The notes below the pieces were generated by a model. The model did not search any database, was not told where the DNA came from, and saw nothing but the letters and a program-made list of their open reading frames with translations. From positions 53,721,205-53,785,204 of the forward strand of contig NC_081846.1 of NCBI RefSeq assembly GCF_963259705.1: a stretch of DNA of 64,000 bases. The letters run 5' to 3'. The position numbers were made by a program, and so were the translations under genes. Origin of the DNA: Myotis daubentonii. Taxonomy: Eukaryota > Chordata > Mammalia > Chiroptera > Vespertilionidae. Positions 10,528 through 22,645 of this stretch are shown in pieces. Each line of letters begins with the position of its first letter. Positions within the stretch are counted from its first letter, which is position 1.

Positions 10528-10744
10528 AAATCCTATTTTAATCACTTTTCAATCTTGATACTTCTGTTGTATTTCTTTTCTTATAAAGTTGTCTGGACTT
10601 CCTGTATATTAAGTGATAGTAGAATTTTGGTATGTAAATTTTAAATTAAATTAAGTAATTTCACTTTTAATTCTGTCCTGATACATAAACATGTTGACCT
10701 ATATTAAATCATATTTTGTCCACTATTGGATTCCATTAGCTAAT

Positions 10745-10959
10745 TTTTTTAAATATATTTTATTGAGTTTTTACAGAGAGGAAAGGAGAGAGAGAGTTAG
10801 AAACATCGATGAGAGAGAAACATTGACCAGCTGCCTCCCACACACTCCCCACTGGGGATGTGCCTGCAACCAAGGTACATGCCCTTGACCGGAATCGAAC
10901 CCGGGACCTTTCAGTCCGCAGGCCGATGCTCTGTCCACTGAGCCAAACCGGTTTCGGCA
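10745..10959 (-). mobile_element. Ves SINE with 13-bp target duplication
   Basis: Near-consensus antisense copy with the B-box complement 'ggaatcgaacc'. The perfect direct repeat tccattagctaat lies at 10732-10744 and 10960-10972. The short frames on both strands over it (10691-11004) are SINE-derived. Confidence 0.96.
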
Positions 10960-11339
10960 TCCATTAGCTAATATTTTATTTAAGATTTTTACATATATAC
11001 TCATGAATAAAATGTCTCATGGTATTCTTTCATTTAATTCTTTTCCAGTTTTAGAACTGAATTACACTCATTAGCTGTGTTTTAAACTAGTAAAAATAAG
11101 AATTAGCACTAAGGTTTATTAACACCCTTGTTATGTGATCCTAGATTATAAGTAAGAAAGTCTTTACCATTTCATTTTGTAATAATTGTTTATATGTTTA
11201 GGTTTTCTATTTCTCCTTGTATCATTTTGTGCAATATACATATTTTGAAATATAGAACCATTTCTTATGGGATTTGAAGTTAGAGTCATATATTCATAAT
11301 ACTTTGAAAAAATTCCAAGTCTATAATGTTTTCTTATAA

Positions 11340-12310
11340 TTCTTTTTGACTATTGTTTATATATACTTTTTTTCTCTTTATCATATTTGCCAGAGATTTA
11401 TCTTATTAATATGATTTAAGAACAATCATTTGTTTTGTTTTACTGCTTTTTGTTTCAATGACTTTTGCCCTTTTTCTTTATTTTGGCCTTCTTGTTTCTT
11501 TGGGCTTGCTCTATTGCTTTCTTTACAATTCTTTGATTTGAATATTTTGGCTAGTTGTAATCTTAAACTATATTTTTGCCTGAAAAGATACTTAAAAATA
11601 TACCTAACTACTGTGCACACTCTCTTCCCACCTCTATTTTTGGATGCAGTGTTTTATATTTAATGTCCTAATTGAAAGTTGTCAATTATATTAGACAAAT
11701 TATTTATTTATATTTCTGTTCATTTGCATTTTTTAGTAAAGGAATTATAAAAAAAATTTAAACTATATTGGTGATTTGTCTATTTTTCTTGCAGTATTAT
11801 GCTTATTGCGTTACATACTTTAACTTTATACTTTATATATACTTATGATAGTTATATAATCTGCTCTATTGTTTTCATTATTATTTATTTCTTTTTGTCC
11901 CTTCTGTCAGTTTGCTTTAAATTCTGTTTTAAATTTGATTTAAATTGTATCAGATATTACTATTCCAACTTTATTTTGGTTAATTTTTGCTTGGTTTATC
12001 TTTTTCTATTCTTTTATTTTAAACTTTTGATATTATAATGTTTTAAATGTGTCTCTTTGAACCAACATATTCTTAAATATTTTTTATCAAACCTGAAAAT
12101 ATCTATCATTTAATAGGTGAGTTAAAATCTATTTATACCTATTTTAATGACTCTTATTTCTGCCATTTTTTCATGTATTTCATTTACTTTACTTCCTTTT
12201 GTTATCATATTTCTCTTCTGTTTTTAATAGTTTATGTCATTTTCTTAAACTAGTATAAAAGTTAATTGTTTTATTTTTCTTTATATGGTGTTTGTCCTTA
12301 AAACCCATAC
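11340..12310 (-). mobile_element. Old L1 ORF2 fragment
   Basis: Recognisable antisense ORF2 phrases occur in the right order: 'atatttgccagagatttatc', then 'ggtgatttgtctatttttct', 'tattccaactttattttggt', 'aatgtgtctctttgaacc' and 'taataggtgagttaaaatct'. An internal gap falls near 11480-11740. The two frames over it (11430-11663 and 11799-12038) are noise in AT-rich antisense sequence. The flanking AT-rich DNA up to about 13430 may belong to the same element. Confidence 0.7.
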
Positions 12311-12479
12311 TGATATTTAGGTTTATAAATTTTAAATTTACCACTATCCATACTCTCCTATAAAAAAACATACATTTTATTATGCTTTAACATCTCTTTT
12401 GTTTCTCCCCTCCCTAGCCCCATTTAGGCAATATTTATAATGCCTGGATTTAAAGTTCTGAAGTTTTATTAATACTTTT

Positions 12480-12686
12480 TAAAAATATATATTTTTATTG
12501 ATTTCAGAGAGGGAGAGAGAGAGATAGAAACATCAATAATGAGAGAGAATCATTGGTTGGCTGCCTCCCACACACCCACTACTGGGGATTGAGCCCAAAA
12601 CTCAGGCATGTGCCCTGACCAGGAATCAAACCATGACTTCCTGGTTCATAGGTCAACACCTAACCTCTGAGCTACACTGGCCCGGC
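12480..12686 (-). mobile_element. Ves-type SINE, older head variant
   Basis: Antisense copy whose head reads 'gacttcctggttcataggtc', the variant with the extended anticodon region. The near-perfect direct repeat attaatactttt / attaatacactttt flanks it (12468-12479; 12687-12700). Confidence 0.92.
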
Positions 12687-12825
12687 ATTAATACACTTTT
12701 GATATATCACTTCTTTGCTGCTTCCTGTTTCATAACATAATAAGCTGTATTTACTTCCTCTACTTTTAATGTCCTCCTGTATTTACTGCCTTTCTCATTT
12801 GGATTCTTATTCCAAGAGAGTTTTA

Positions 12826-13052
12826 TTTTTATTTTTTTTAAAATATATTTTATTGATTTTTTACAGAAAGGAAGAGAGAGAGATAGAGAGTTAGAAACAT
12901 TGATGAGAGAGAAACATCAATCAGCTGCCTCCTGTACATCTCCTACTGGGGATGTGCCCGCAACCCGGGCACATGCCCTTGGCCGGAATCAAACCTGAGA
13001 CCTTTCAGTCTGCAGGCCGACGCTCTATCCACTGAGCCAAACCGGTTTCGGC
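12826..13052 (-). mobile_element. Ves SINE with 10-bp target duplication
   Basis: Near-consensus antisense copy, ending in the head complement 'aaaccggtttcggc'. The direct repeat gagagtttta lies at 12816-12825 and 13053-13062. Confidence 0.95.
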
Positions 13053-13062
13053 GAGAGTTTTA

Positions 13063-13445
13063 AAAATTAATCTTTATGAAACAAACTATCTGAGACTCTA
13101 TCATGAGAATATCTTTATAATACCTTCTCATTTAAATGTTAGTTTAGCTTTATATAAAAGCCTACATAGATTTATTTTTCACTTTGAAGCCCTAAAATTA
13201 TTACTCCATTTCTCTTTTGAATTTTTCTTAAACTATTTGAGTGTATTTATTATGCTTATTTTTAGGTCTTGATTTCTCTTTCCCAATAATTCTGCTTCAT
13301 TTAGTAATAAAAAAAATAATCATTTATAAGTTTATTTTGACCTGTATTCTCATGTTCTCTTGATGGTATCAGCTATTATACCAGTAATATGTATTTTTGA
13401 AAGGTTGAATGCTGGGCTCTAAAGTCATCATAAAGAAGAATGGTG
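13063..13445. other. AT-rich DNA, possibly old L1
   Basis: No gene. The composition and position continue the antisense L1 to the left, but I cannot align it with confidence. Confidence 0.35.
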
Positions 13446-13460
13446 TAAATAAATAAATAA

Positions 13461-13512
<52 letters not shown>
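13446..13512. repeat. (AAAT)n then (AT)n microsatellite
   Basis: A few aaat units lead into about 24 AT dinucleotides without interruption. The perfect AT run is self-complementary and likely length-polymorphic. Confidence 0.97.
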
Positions 13513-13515
<3 letters not shown>

Positions 13516-15041
13516 CAAAAAATAAACTGTTAAATATTACTAATTATTTTTTCTGTAAATATTTTAATGCAATCAACTTCATTTTTTTCTTAGATTTTAA
13601 TTATGTATAATTACTTGGTAGAATATAAAATCATCAGTTTTCTTTTAGTAAATCATTAAACATTGCTATTATTTATTTTTAATCTTTTGAAAATTCTTAA
13701 TTATTTATCTTTATAAACCTTGAAATTGTTTTAACTTACATAAATGATACTGTGGTTCTATGGTATCTTTGGAGTTAGTGTGAAGTATTTTACTTCTAAA
13801 AACATTTGAAGTACAAAATAACTAAAGTATATTAATTATTTGAAATTTAGCCAGTAAGAAAGAACTGCTAAGGCAACCAAAAAACTAATCCAAGCATTTC
13901 TCAACTTCCCTACTTGTTTGTGAGATCAAGTAGTATAGAACAGAGAGGAGAGCGAGCAGCTTCAGGGAGAGAAAACACAGCACTGTGATGGGACAAAATC
14001 TGTGTCTGTCTCTTTTAGTGTCTTCAACTTATGTAGCTATTAGGGTAAATAGAAGAGGGTGGTATTTCCCCACATATAGTGATGAGCACCATCTTGACCA
14101 ACACACAAGAGCTAGTTTAAAAATTTTTAGGAGTTTTGTGAGCCAGTTGTTAAACCATTAAAATTATTTTTAAATGCCAGACATTATTGAAAATTAACTT
14201 ATAGAAACTTACAATTTAAAAAATCTTAAAATCCTCAAAACTAATCACTCCCTAATTATTTTGTTCCATTTTACTATGATCTGTGTCCTTGAGGTTATTT
14301 ACATCTATTGGCTAAATGATGGAAATACTATATAACAAAGCACTGCTGTGCACTTCTTCCCGATTTCCCATTTGCTGGCATCATGCTGGTAGTTTGAAAT
14401 AGGTACTGGTGTCAGATTTATACCTCAGAAATTAGCAAACACTACAAGTCCTGACTTAATGTGTTGCTTTGTTGATTGCCTACATTTGACAAAGTCACAG
14501 GAAAAAATGCTACTAATGCAGGTAAAAGTTCATAGTGTATGTAACCATTATATTTTCACAAAAAAAATTGAGGAGATGCTCTCCCAGCATTCAGAAACTA
14601 TTATCCAATGTGATGAAGTCACTTACAACAAAGATAAACAAGTGAAGTTTCAACAAATATTGTAGTTGCTTCACTTCCATCTTACTCATCAACTTAAATT
14701 AAAATGTCAACCAACATTCAAGTCAGAACTACACTCATTCATCAACTGCAACCATCTTTTGGCTCAAGATACCAGGATTCAGCAAAATGCAACTAAAGCA
14801 TTCTGTAAGAATCTACTGGCTATATGAAACTTACAATAGAGTATTATTTTTTATTTTAAAATTGTGTACTATACAATTTTTATATCAGCAAAAAATATAG
14901 TCAACTTATGTTTGTATGCATATGTGCACTTTTTTTCTCAATACTGCCCACATCAATTAAGTCTCAGATAACTCCAGAAGACTTTATTTATCTACTCCAT
15001 GATTCTTTTTGTTTCTTTTATTTAAATAAAACACCGCAGAC
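13513..15041. other. Unassigned AT-rich DNA
   Basis: No supported gene. The 68-codon frame at 14459-14665 has no similarity I recognise and no exon-like flanks. Some of this may be decayed DNA transposon. Confidence 0.4.
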
Positions 15042-15261
15042 TATATATATATATATGCTTTTATTGATTTCAGAGAGAGGAATGGAGAGGGAGAGGAAGA
15101 TAGAAACGTCAATAATAAGCGTGAATCACTGATAGACTTCTTCATGCACACCTCACACTAGGGATCAAGCAATCCTAGGCAAGTACTCTGACCAGCAATT
15201 GAACTGTGACCTCCTAGTTCATAGGTCAACACTCAACCACTGAGCCACTGAGCTGGCTGGG
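15042..15261 (-). mobile_element. Ves-type SINE, diverged
   Basis: T-rich start, 'ttttattgatttcagagag', a worn body, and the head complement 'ctagttcataggtcaacact' and 'accactgagccactgagctg'. No clear target duplication; substitutions are frequent, so it is an old copy. Confidence 0.88.
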
Positions 15262-16739
15262 CACAACACAGGTTTTTTTTAAGTGCAGGTGAGCACAGAA
15301 AGAAGGCTTGTAGAGATTTAATTTCAGTTGATCTTTTGTACTTGACTGAAAAAGAAATCTGCCTACCAATCTTTTTCCCTGGGGCTATATAAAGACTAGC
15401 ATTTCAGCAAATGGTTGCTGTGGTGCTGCAAAACCATCTTTAAATATATGGCAGTGAAAACATTTGACTCCTGGGCTTGCTGATGCATATGTCTCAAGGT
15501 AGCAGTGCAGGCCATAGGTTTCTGAGCCTTATCTCCATAGTTGTAAGGCAAGGGAAACTCAGATTGGCAGGATTTGCGGCCTTATTTTTATCTTGGCCAT
15601 GGCTAACAGCTGCTAATATTTTCAACATATCCACTAATGAGCACTGTGATATAAATAAACTTGCAGGGAACCATTCAAACTAAGATTATCACAAGAGGAG
15701 GGTGTGGTAAGTCTGGAATGGCAAATTCAGGTGGACTTTTTCTATCTTGGGAGTTTTTTGTTTGTTTGTTTTTCTTAAACCTGAGGATGTTGATTAAAAA
15801 TAGCAAGCAATTTGGGATAGTGAATTGATTGAAGTCATGGTTTTGTATTTAGTAACTAGCCCACGTATTGCTATTTAAAAACAATGTTGCAAAAATTAGG
15901 GATTTTACTCCATCTGCTTAAAATTGGCATTTGCATAGTCAGGGTATTCTTAATATTATAAAATGCTTCTTGCTAAAACTTGATGAAACCTCTATTCCTA
16001 AGCAAGTAGAGATATTTTGTGGATATCAGAAAAGAAAAGAATGCGAGTCAGTTCACTTTAGAACAAATCTTTTCGTAAGTACCCTTTATTACTGAATAGT
16101 TTGACATTCTAATCTTTTAGAATGCAAGTTTAAATTTGTAATACTCCCTTCATTAAGAACAAATAAACAAGAAATCGTGCAGCTTACACATTTAACATGG
16201 ATGCACTCAAAATAAACCATGCTACTTTACCATGTATCATGCAGACTTCCTACATTTTCCTAAAAAGGATGAAGTAAAAATAAATACTAACTTTACAAGG
16301 TATTTTACAATAAGGTTCTTTGAAGTAGTGAGTTGAATAAAAGAATTGCTAGGGCTGGAAGGAATTGTAGTGATTAATGCTACATTCATCAACACAGTGG
16401 AAGCTGTGATCCAAAACAGTTAGGTACCTTGTCTGTATATATCACCAATTTGCAATAAGAACTTATCTCCTGCCTGACTTTTTTTCTTTCAGAGAAAGAT
16501 ATTACTGAATTGCCAGAGAGGTGGGAGATTATGGGCCAAATTTTTTCTTTATATTTTGAATATATATTTTAAATGTTTGGATAAGAGATTGTTCAGATTA
16601 ATTGAGTTACCAGCAAGTAGATTTATTATACATAATAAATTTTCAAAGAATTAGAATATAATAAAATATATTTAACATAAAACCATCTTAAACTTAATCT
16701 TTAATGATTTAGAAAGGACTTAAGTAACTTGTGATATAA
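15262..16739. other. Unassigned DNA
   Basis: No recognisable repeat or gene. About 15370-15700 is richer in GC than the surroundings. A 'ctatataaag' TATA-like string at about 15385 has no downstream frame to go with it. Confidence 0.4.
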
Positions 16740-16932
16740 GACATCATTATAAAAGACGAGAAGGGATAAACCAAAGAACATATATTTATGTACATAGCCC
16801 ATGGATACAGGCAATAGGTAGTGAAGACCCTGGGTTGGTGTTGGGGGACTGGTAGTGGCTGGAAAAAGGAGGGTAAAGGAAGGGGAAATGAGAGATATCT
16901 GTAATGCTATCAACAATAAATATATTTAAAAT
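16740..16932 (+). mobile_element. 5'-truncated L1 3' end
   Basis: Sense-strand L1 tail: 'catagcccatggatacagg', 'tagtgaagaccctgggttgg', 'aaggggaaatgagagatatc', 'atcaacaataaatatattt'. It is the reverse complement of the 3' ends seen at 4725 and 61722. The frame at 16701-16916 (minus) is its shadow. Confidence 0.8.
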
Positions 16933-17219
16933 TAAAAGTAGTATTTCAAGTTTGTCATATATAAAATGTGTAGAATATTAGACTCAGTGTTACCAAGTGA
17001 GTGGCATTCCCTAGAAATCTTATATAAGAGTAAGCATGAATGCAAAATTTAAACAGTAAGGAAATGAATAAACTAAACTATGAATTCAAACTTAATCCTG
17101 GCTCGCAGTCTACTTTTTAGAAGAGACTGCATTTTCTTAGGAGTCGTCCTAGATATTTTTTAAAATTAAGACTTTATGCTTTAGAGAAGTTTTTGTTTCA
17201 CAGCAAAAATGAGAAACAG

Positions 17220-17440
17220 GCCCTGGCTGGTTTGGCTCAGTGGATAGAGTGTCGGCCTGTGGACTGAAGGGTCCCAGGTTCGATTCCGGCCAGGGGCATG
17301 TGCTGGGGTTGCAGGTTCGATCTCCCCCAGAGGGGGGCGTGCAGGAGGCAGCCAATCAATGACTCTCTCTCATGATTGATGTTTCTATCTCTCTATCCCT
17401 CTCCCTTCCTCTCTGAAATCAATAAAAATATATATTTTTT
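17220..17440 (+). mobile_element. Ves SINE with 15-bp target duplication
   Basis: Head 'ccctggctggtttggctcag', A box, B box 'ggttcgattccgg', and a second B-box-like 'ggttcgatctcc' 35 bp on. Tail 'aaatcaataaaaatatat'. The perfect direct repeat aaaaatgagaaacag lies at 17205-17219 and 17441-17455. Confidence 0.97.
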
Positions 17441-17455
17441 AAAAATGAGAAACAG

Positions 17456-18147
17456 TATAGACATTTTTCGTATAACTACATCTTCATAGGCTCTCCATTA
17501 TCCATATGCCCCACCAGAGTGGTACATTCATTATAATTGTAGAACTTACATCAATACATGGCAATCACCTCAAATCCAGAGTTTACTTTAGGGTTCACTC
17601 TTGAATGTTTTACATTCTATGAATTTGTGGGGGTTAAATTTTTTCCCCACCTTCTAAGTTCTTCTAGCTGGGCTAATAATCATGGTAACAGGATAAAATG
17701 TGCAGAGTTGATTATATGAGTGCACGTCCAGGGCTGTCATAAGAATGAGAACTGAAATACGTTGGACGTCGAGCCTTATATGCCATTATAGACAGAGGAG
17801 AAAACTACAGAGGGCCTGGGGCTTCGAAAGGGAAAGAATGGTGTTCCAGAGTTAGCTGGAAGGAGTGGGGCACATGTGGCAAACAAGCTCTGCTAGGCAA
17901 TCCAGAAAGATTGGGACACACAGGGGGATCTAGCCAACAGGACCCTGGGTGGAATATTGCTCTCTGATACTAAGGTGACCAGGCTGAGCTTTCCTTCCTG
18001 GAGCAGGCCTTCCTACCTTCATCTCTTAAACAGGAGAAGGGGAGGGTTAAATGTCCTTTCTGAGTCTTGTTTCTTAACCAGCTTAAAAATCAATATCCCA
18101 AAAGGCACATCTTTGAAGTGGAAAAACTGGTCCTCTTCAGGACCAAT
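17456..18147. other. Unassigned DNA
   Basis: No gene and no repeat I can name between the SINE and the hAT element. Confidence 0.4.
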
Positions 18148-18155
18148 GCACTATG

Positions 18156-18307
18156 CCAGTGGTCGGCAAACTGCGGCCCCTTGAGTGTGGCTCTTCCACA
18201 AAATACCACATGCGGGCACGCACATACAGTGCGAGTGAAACTTCATGGCCACCCTGAAGCGGCCAAAACGCTGCATTTGGCTCGCAAGCCGCAGTTTGCC
18301 GACGACG
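18156..18307. mobile_element. Non-autonomous hAT element (MITE)
   Basis: The terminal inverted repeats share ggtcggcaaactgcggc on the left; the right end is its near-complement, gccgcagtttgccgac. The 8-bp duplication gcactatg at 18148-18155 and 18308-18315 is the hAT signature. It is 152 bp with no coding capacity. Some inner CpGs survive, which suggests a young copy. Confidence 0.93.
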
Positions 18308-18315
18308 GCACTATG

Positions 18316-19770
18316 CTATGAACCCAGTATTCCAATATTATAAAGAGTAGTTTCACTGCCTTAAATGCCCTCTGTTCTGCACGGTTTGTCCCTCCCCTGC
18401 CCAACTCCTAGCAACTACTGACCTTTTTACTGTCCCCATCATTTTGCCTTTTCCAGAACCAATTTCTCTTCTGCATTTAAAGTTGTATAACTCTCTGACT
18501 CTTACAGTTAGGTTGCTATACAGCATGTCGGAAACATACCCACTGGGCAAAAAGAAGTTTGCCCACCCAACTAGTTAATATGATTTTATAAAGGACAACT
18601 AAAAAAACTATCCATATGCAGAATCAGAGAATTTTGAAATGAAAGGTTACGTGGAGACTGTAGGTAGAGAAACTGTTTTATTGCAAACTCTGTATATGTT
18701 AACTCTAACAATGAATTGTTAATTTAAAAATATAAATCAAATGTATTATAATTTAAACATCAAAATGGGTGTTATAACATCCAAAGTAGTGATTTGGGAA
18801 GGCATTTCCATGGTTCATGTTATACTATGACATTCAAAACGAGTCTCGCAGTCCAATTTTGAAATTTCTTCCAGTGCCATTTTATGAGCAATCAGTGAAA
18901 AAGAGAGTCTTATGTTCTAGTCACATCACTGTTTTTGATGAAAAATTCATAAGGTCTGCTTGGTTCATATCATTTTCCCCAGAGTAGGCTTTAAATAACT
19001 AGTGGCTATTTCTAAGACTAAGTCCACTCCCAATAGATTAAAAAAATCCATCATTGGGTATATCAAAGTTAATATTTTCACAAGCTCTGAAGGTGATGAC
19101 AAAGAGTCGTTGCAAGGAATGTGTTTGAATAATGGTAGAATCCTTGAAATCAGGACACTGAAAGCACTACTTAGAGCTGGATTTCATTTAACAGTCACAG
19201 TGCTCCTTTTGGCACAGTAGATTAGGTTAAATGTGGCACGAGCTTTTAAAATCAAATATTGGTGTCCACAGTGTCTAGTACTTCTTATAGATGTCAGCTA
19301 AGGAATTTCATTCTTTAGGGATCATTTTCAGGTACTACTGAATTTATTTTCCATAAGTAGCAATATCTCCTTCATCTGTTCTTCAAGTGCAGGGGAAAAA
19401 GCTGTTAACAAAACAGGCACTTACCTTCTTGTGGTAGAAACTGGCAATAAATACCGGAATGACTAGCAGAAGGCGAGCTGGTGAGAGAAGCTATGAAGGA
19501 AAATTAAGCAAGATAAAGGTGTGTTGGGGGACACCATTTTATTCAGTGTGGTCGGAAAGGCTGCTTTGAGAGGTTGACAAATGATCACATATCAGAATGC
19601 TTTATCATTAGAATGTTTTCCTACAGAGAGAACAAGTACAAAGATGCTAAGGACACTGAGGAATATCAAGGTGCCAGTGAGGCGGAAGAGGAGTGAGCAA
19701 GAGCTGGTGGTGAGGTGGTGCATCCTTCCTCATAGTGGTATAATGGAAAACAAGTAATACCCATTAGCTT
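18316..19770. other. Unassigned DNA
   Basis: No gene or named repeat. The frames of 65-72 codons show no recognisable protein features. Confidence 0.4.
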
Positions 19771-19895
19771 CATCAATTATTATATGTGTGCAAGTTACCT
19801 AGCCTCTTCATGCCTTAGATCCCCAACAGACAAATGGGAATAATAGTAGCACCATCTCATAGGTGTGGCAATTAAACAGAACACTTGACATAGTG
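19771..19895 (+). repeat. MIR SINE fragment
   Basis: Sense order of the MIR core: 'gtgcaagttacctagcctct', 'catgccttagatcc', 'aaatgggaataatagtagca', then 'ccatctcataggtgtggcaa'. Diverged and ancient. Confidence 0.75.
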
Positions 19896-20809
19896 TTATC
19901 AGTGATTAGGTAGTAGGTGAAGGAAGAGAGAGTGAAGACATAAAGTGTGTCATTCCAAGAAAGAAAGAGTTAAATATCTGTTCACATATCAAAAGGGGAA
20001 ACCTTAAAAATAGTTAACTTTCTAGCTCTAGCTAATGGTTAGGAGTTTCCATGCAGTTTTTTTCCATCAAAACCTTGTAATGGCTGCCATTTATTAGTTC
20101 TATTTTAGGTTTAGCTCCACTAAAGCAGACCTCCCTCTTTTCAAAATCTTTATAAAAACACAACTTGGATAAAGTTTTTATGCCTTTTTTCATAATCGCA
20201 AAAGTATTACGTTTGTTAAAGGAAAATATTTTAAAAGCATAGAAATGTAAACTTCAGAAAATAATATATATAATGGCTATAATCAGAGGCTATCTTTTTA
20301 CAGGATTGCTAAGTCGTGTAAATATTAGTAAATTGAACCATTTCCAGTGATTCAATATTGTAGTACATTTTTATCATATTTCATGACTTCATTTTTCCAT
20401 TGACTTTCTAATTTATCTCACTTTTATTTTGCTGTGTGGAACAATGGGGACATAACTGTAATTTTTCTGTCAAAGGCGAAATGTATGCTGTTACTAAATT
20501 GAAATGCAATCTCTGTCAAATACTAAATTTAGAAAAATTGCTTGTGTATGGTTTTGGGCTTTTATTCTCTTTCCACCATCTATTCCTGAGCCAGTATGCC
20601 ATTATTTTAATAATGTTTTTCTTTATTTTCTTATTTTAGTAATTTTTTCATTAAAATTAAATATATGTAACATATAAAATAGTATAAACATTAAATTTAG
20701 TGTATGGAATTATATTATTCATCACTGCTCCTTAACAAAATTTTCTTGTTTACTCTTATTCTATTACACTTTCAGGTAAAATTTATATTATTTTTATCTA
20801 ACTAATAAA
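19896..20809. other. AT-rich unassigned DNA
   Basis: Composition suggests old LINE material, but no stretch aligns convincingly. No gene. Confidence 0.4.
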
Positions 20810-20960
20810 AGCATTGGGGCTTTATTATAATTGTGTTAAATTTATAGGTAAATTTGGGAGATTTGATATTTTATATTATAATTTATCTCATCTAGAAATA
20901 TTCACATCTCTTTCTGCCTGTTTGTGTGTGTGTGTTCTTTTTCCAAAACTCAAAATTAAA
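20810..20960 (-). mobile_element. Old L1 ORF2 fragment, copy A
   Basis: 'attgtgttaaatttatagg', 'aaatttgggagatttgat' and 'ttcacatctctttctgcc' match the antisense L1 ORF2 stretch that in intact copies describes 'gaatttatagatt...ttgg...gaacat'. A closely similar stretch recurs at 21825-21960. Confidence 0.6.
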
Positions 20961-21041
20961 TCAAATTCTTTATTTCTTACCTTTTTTCTTTTACTTCAAC
21001 ATCATTAGCTGTCACAATGAGTTGTCACTATACTTTTTTCA

Positions 21042-21775
21042 AAAAGGTTAATATTTTTAAAAAGTAAGACTGTGAAGTGTTGGCAAGAATGCTGAGAAAC
21101 TGGACCACGCATACATTACTGGTTTGAATGTAAAATGGTATAGCCACTCCAGAGAATAGTTTGCTAGTTTGTTTAAAAAACTAAACACGAAACTCTCATA
21201 TGACCTCATATTTGCATTCCTGGGCATTTTTCCCAGAGAAATGAAAACTTATGTTTACACGAAAACCTGTAGATACAGGAATTTCATAGCAGCTTTATTC
21301 TTTATAGCTAAAAACTAGAAACAACTTAGTTGTTCGTCAACAAATGAGTAGTTAAACAGATTCAGGCTCATCTATATGTAAGATGGAACACTACTCAGAA
21401 ATAAAAACTTCAGAGAATTATGTTGGATAAAAGGCTGCACACTACATGACTCCATTTAAATAGCATTCTTGAAATGACAAAGTTATAGAAATGGAGAACA
21501 GGTTTGTTTTTGCTAAGGATTAATGAAGGGATGTGGGCAGTAATAAGTAAATATGGATAAAAGGATCACATGAAAGATCCTCTGGTGATGGAAATATTCT
21601 GTGCTTGACATATCACTGTCAATATCCCGGTAGTGAAAATGTACTATAGTTTTGCAAGTTACAGTTATCTTTGGGGGAAATTAGGTAAAGGCTACACAGG
21701 ATCTTTATGTATTATATTTAACTATTGCATTTGAAACTACAATAATCTCAAAATAAAAAGTTTACGTAAAAGTAA
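21042..21775 (+). mobile_element. Old L1 3' end, sense
   Basis: End of ORF2 and 3' UTR: 'gcatacattactggtttgaa', 'agagaatagtttgc', 'tgggcatttttcccagag', 'tagatacaggaatttcat', 'gaacactactcagaaa', 'aatgtactatagttttgcaa', 'tctcaaaataaaaagttt'. This is the typical layout of L1ME/L1MC-type tails. It separates the two antisense copies A and B. Confidence 0.85.
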
Positions 21776-21824
21776 AAATAAATACATGAGTGAAATTTAA
21801 AAAATGTATTCTTAAAAGTAAATT

Positions 21825-21960
21825 TAATTGAAATTGTGTTAAATTGATAAATAAATTTGGAATGATCTGACATTTTTGCAATAAATATTTTCATCTAGGC
21901 ATCTCTTTCTCTCTTCCTTTCTTTCTCTCTGTGTGTTCCTTTAACAAATCAGAGTAATTT
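21825..21960 (-). mobile_element. Old L1 ORF2 fragment, copy B
   Basis: Shares 'attgtgttaaatt', 'aaatttgg' and 'catctag...catctctttctct' with copy A at 20810-20960 in the same order and orientation. It is either a second L1 fragment covering the same ORF2 segment or a local duplicate. Confidence 0.55.
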
Positions 21961-22094
21961 GAAAAACAGATTTAAACCATGTTCATTATCCCTCAACTTT
22001 CCCCCCACCCCTTTACTTCTGTGCTTCTTATCCTAAAAGTTTCAAAGTAGAGTATCGACCTAGATGACAATAGGTTTAAAAAAGCTGGATTGCA

Positions 22095-22211
22095 TTCATT
22101 AGATTCCATATATGAGTGAACTCATATGGTACATGCCTTTCCTGACTGGCTTATTTCGCTTAGCATAATACTCTCCAGTCTGTCCATGCTGTCCCAAATG
22201 ATTAGATTTCC
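22095..22211 (-). mobile_element. L1 fragment, inverted half
   Basis: Antisense L1: 'cattagattccatatatgag', 'ctgactggcttatttcgctt', 'agcataatactctccag', 'tgtccatgctgtcccaaatg'. It abuts sense L1 sequence at 22212 from the adjoining part of the same consensus, the pattern left by twin priming. Confidence 0.8.
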
Positions 22212-22340
22212 CTAACAAACAAAATAAAAACAGACTCAGAGATAGGATAGACTGACAGCTATCAGAGGGACTGGGTGAAAAAAAGTGAAGGAATTAAGAA
22301 GAAAAATAATCCACAGACACAGAAAAAAAAATGGTGGATT
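22212..22340 (+). mobile_element. L1 fragment, sense half
   Basis: 'ctaacaaacaaaataaaaac', 'gactgacagctatcagaggg' and 'actgggtgaaaaaaagtgaa' are the complement of what lies just 3' of the neighbouring piece in antisense L1 (compare 9480-9560). With 22095-22211 it forms one L1 insertion with an internal inversion. No poly(A) tail is obvious. Confidence 0.75.
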
Positions 22341-22596
22341 TCAACATGCTCAGTCTTTTTTCTATATTATCTCATCTAGTGTCACAAATGAATCATCTGC
22401 TCCTTAAAGTTCTGAATGGCCATGGCCTTATTGAAACAAGGCTTTGCTGGCCCATAGCTGCTGGTCAGTACACACAGTAAACCTCTGCCAAAAGTTAATG
22501 GCCTGTTTGAAGTCCACTTGGTTGAGATTTATTTTATTAAAATGTATTTTTTTTCTCAAAAATCAAAAAGACATTAGAATTGGGTTTCAGATTTAA

Positions 22597-22597
<1 letters not shown>

Positions 22598-22644
<47 letters not shown>
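22598..22644 (+). repeat. (TG)n microsatellite
   Basis: About 23 uninterrupted TG dinucleotides. They underlie the poly(Thr-His) frame on the minus strand, which is not a gene. Confidence 0.97.

Positions 22645-22645
<1 letters not shown>

Noticed and set aside
15376..15690. TATA-like ctatataaag followed by a 68-codon frame as a possible gene
   Set aside because: The start lies far from the TATA-like string, the frame has no homology and the region shows no other promoter feature.
17220..17440. Possible tRNA gene (A box plus B box ggttcgattccgg)
   Set aside because: It is the head of a Ves SINE. The acceptor stem does not pair, and the unit continues into the SINE body and A-rich tail with a target duplication.
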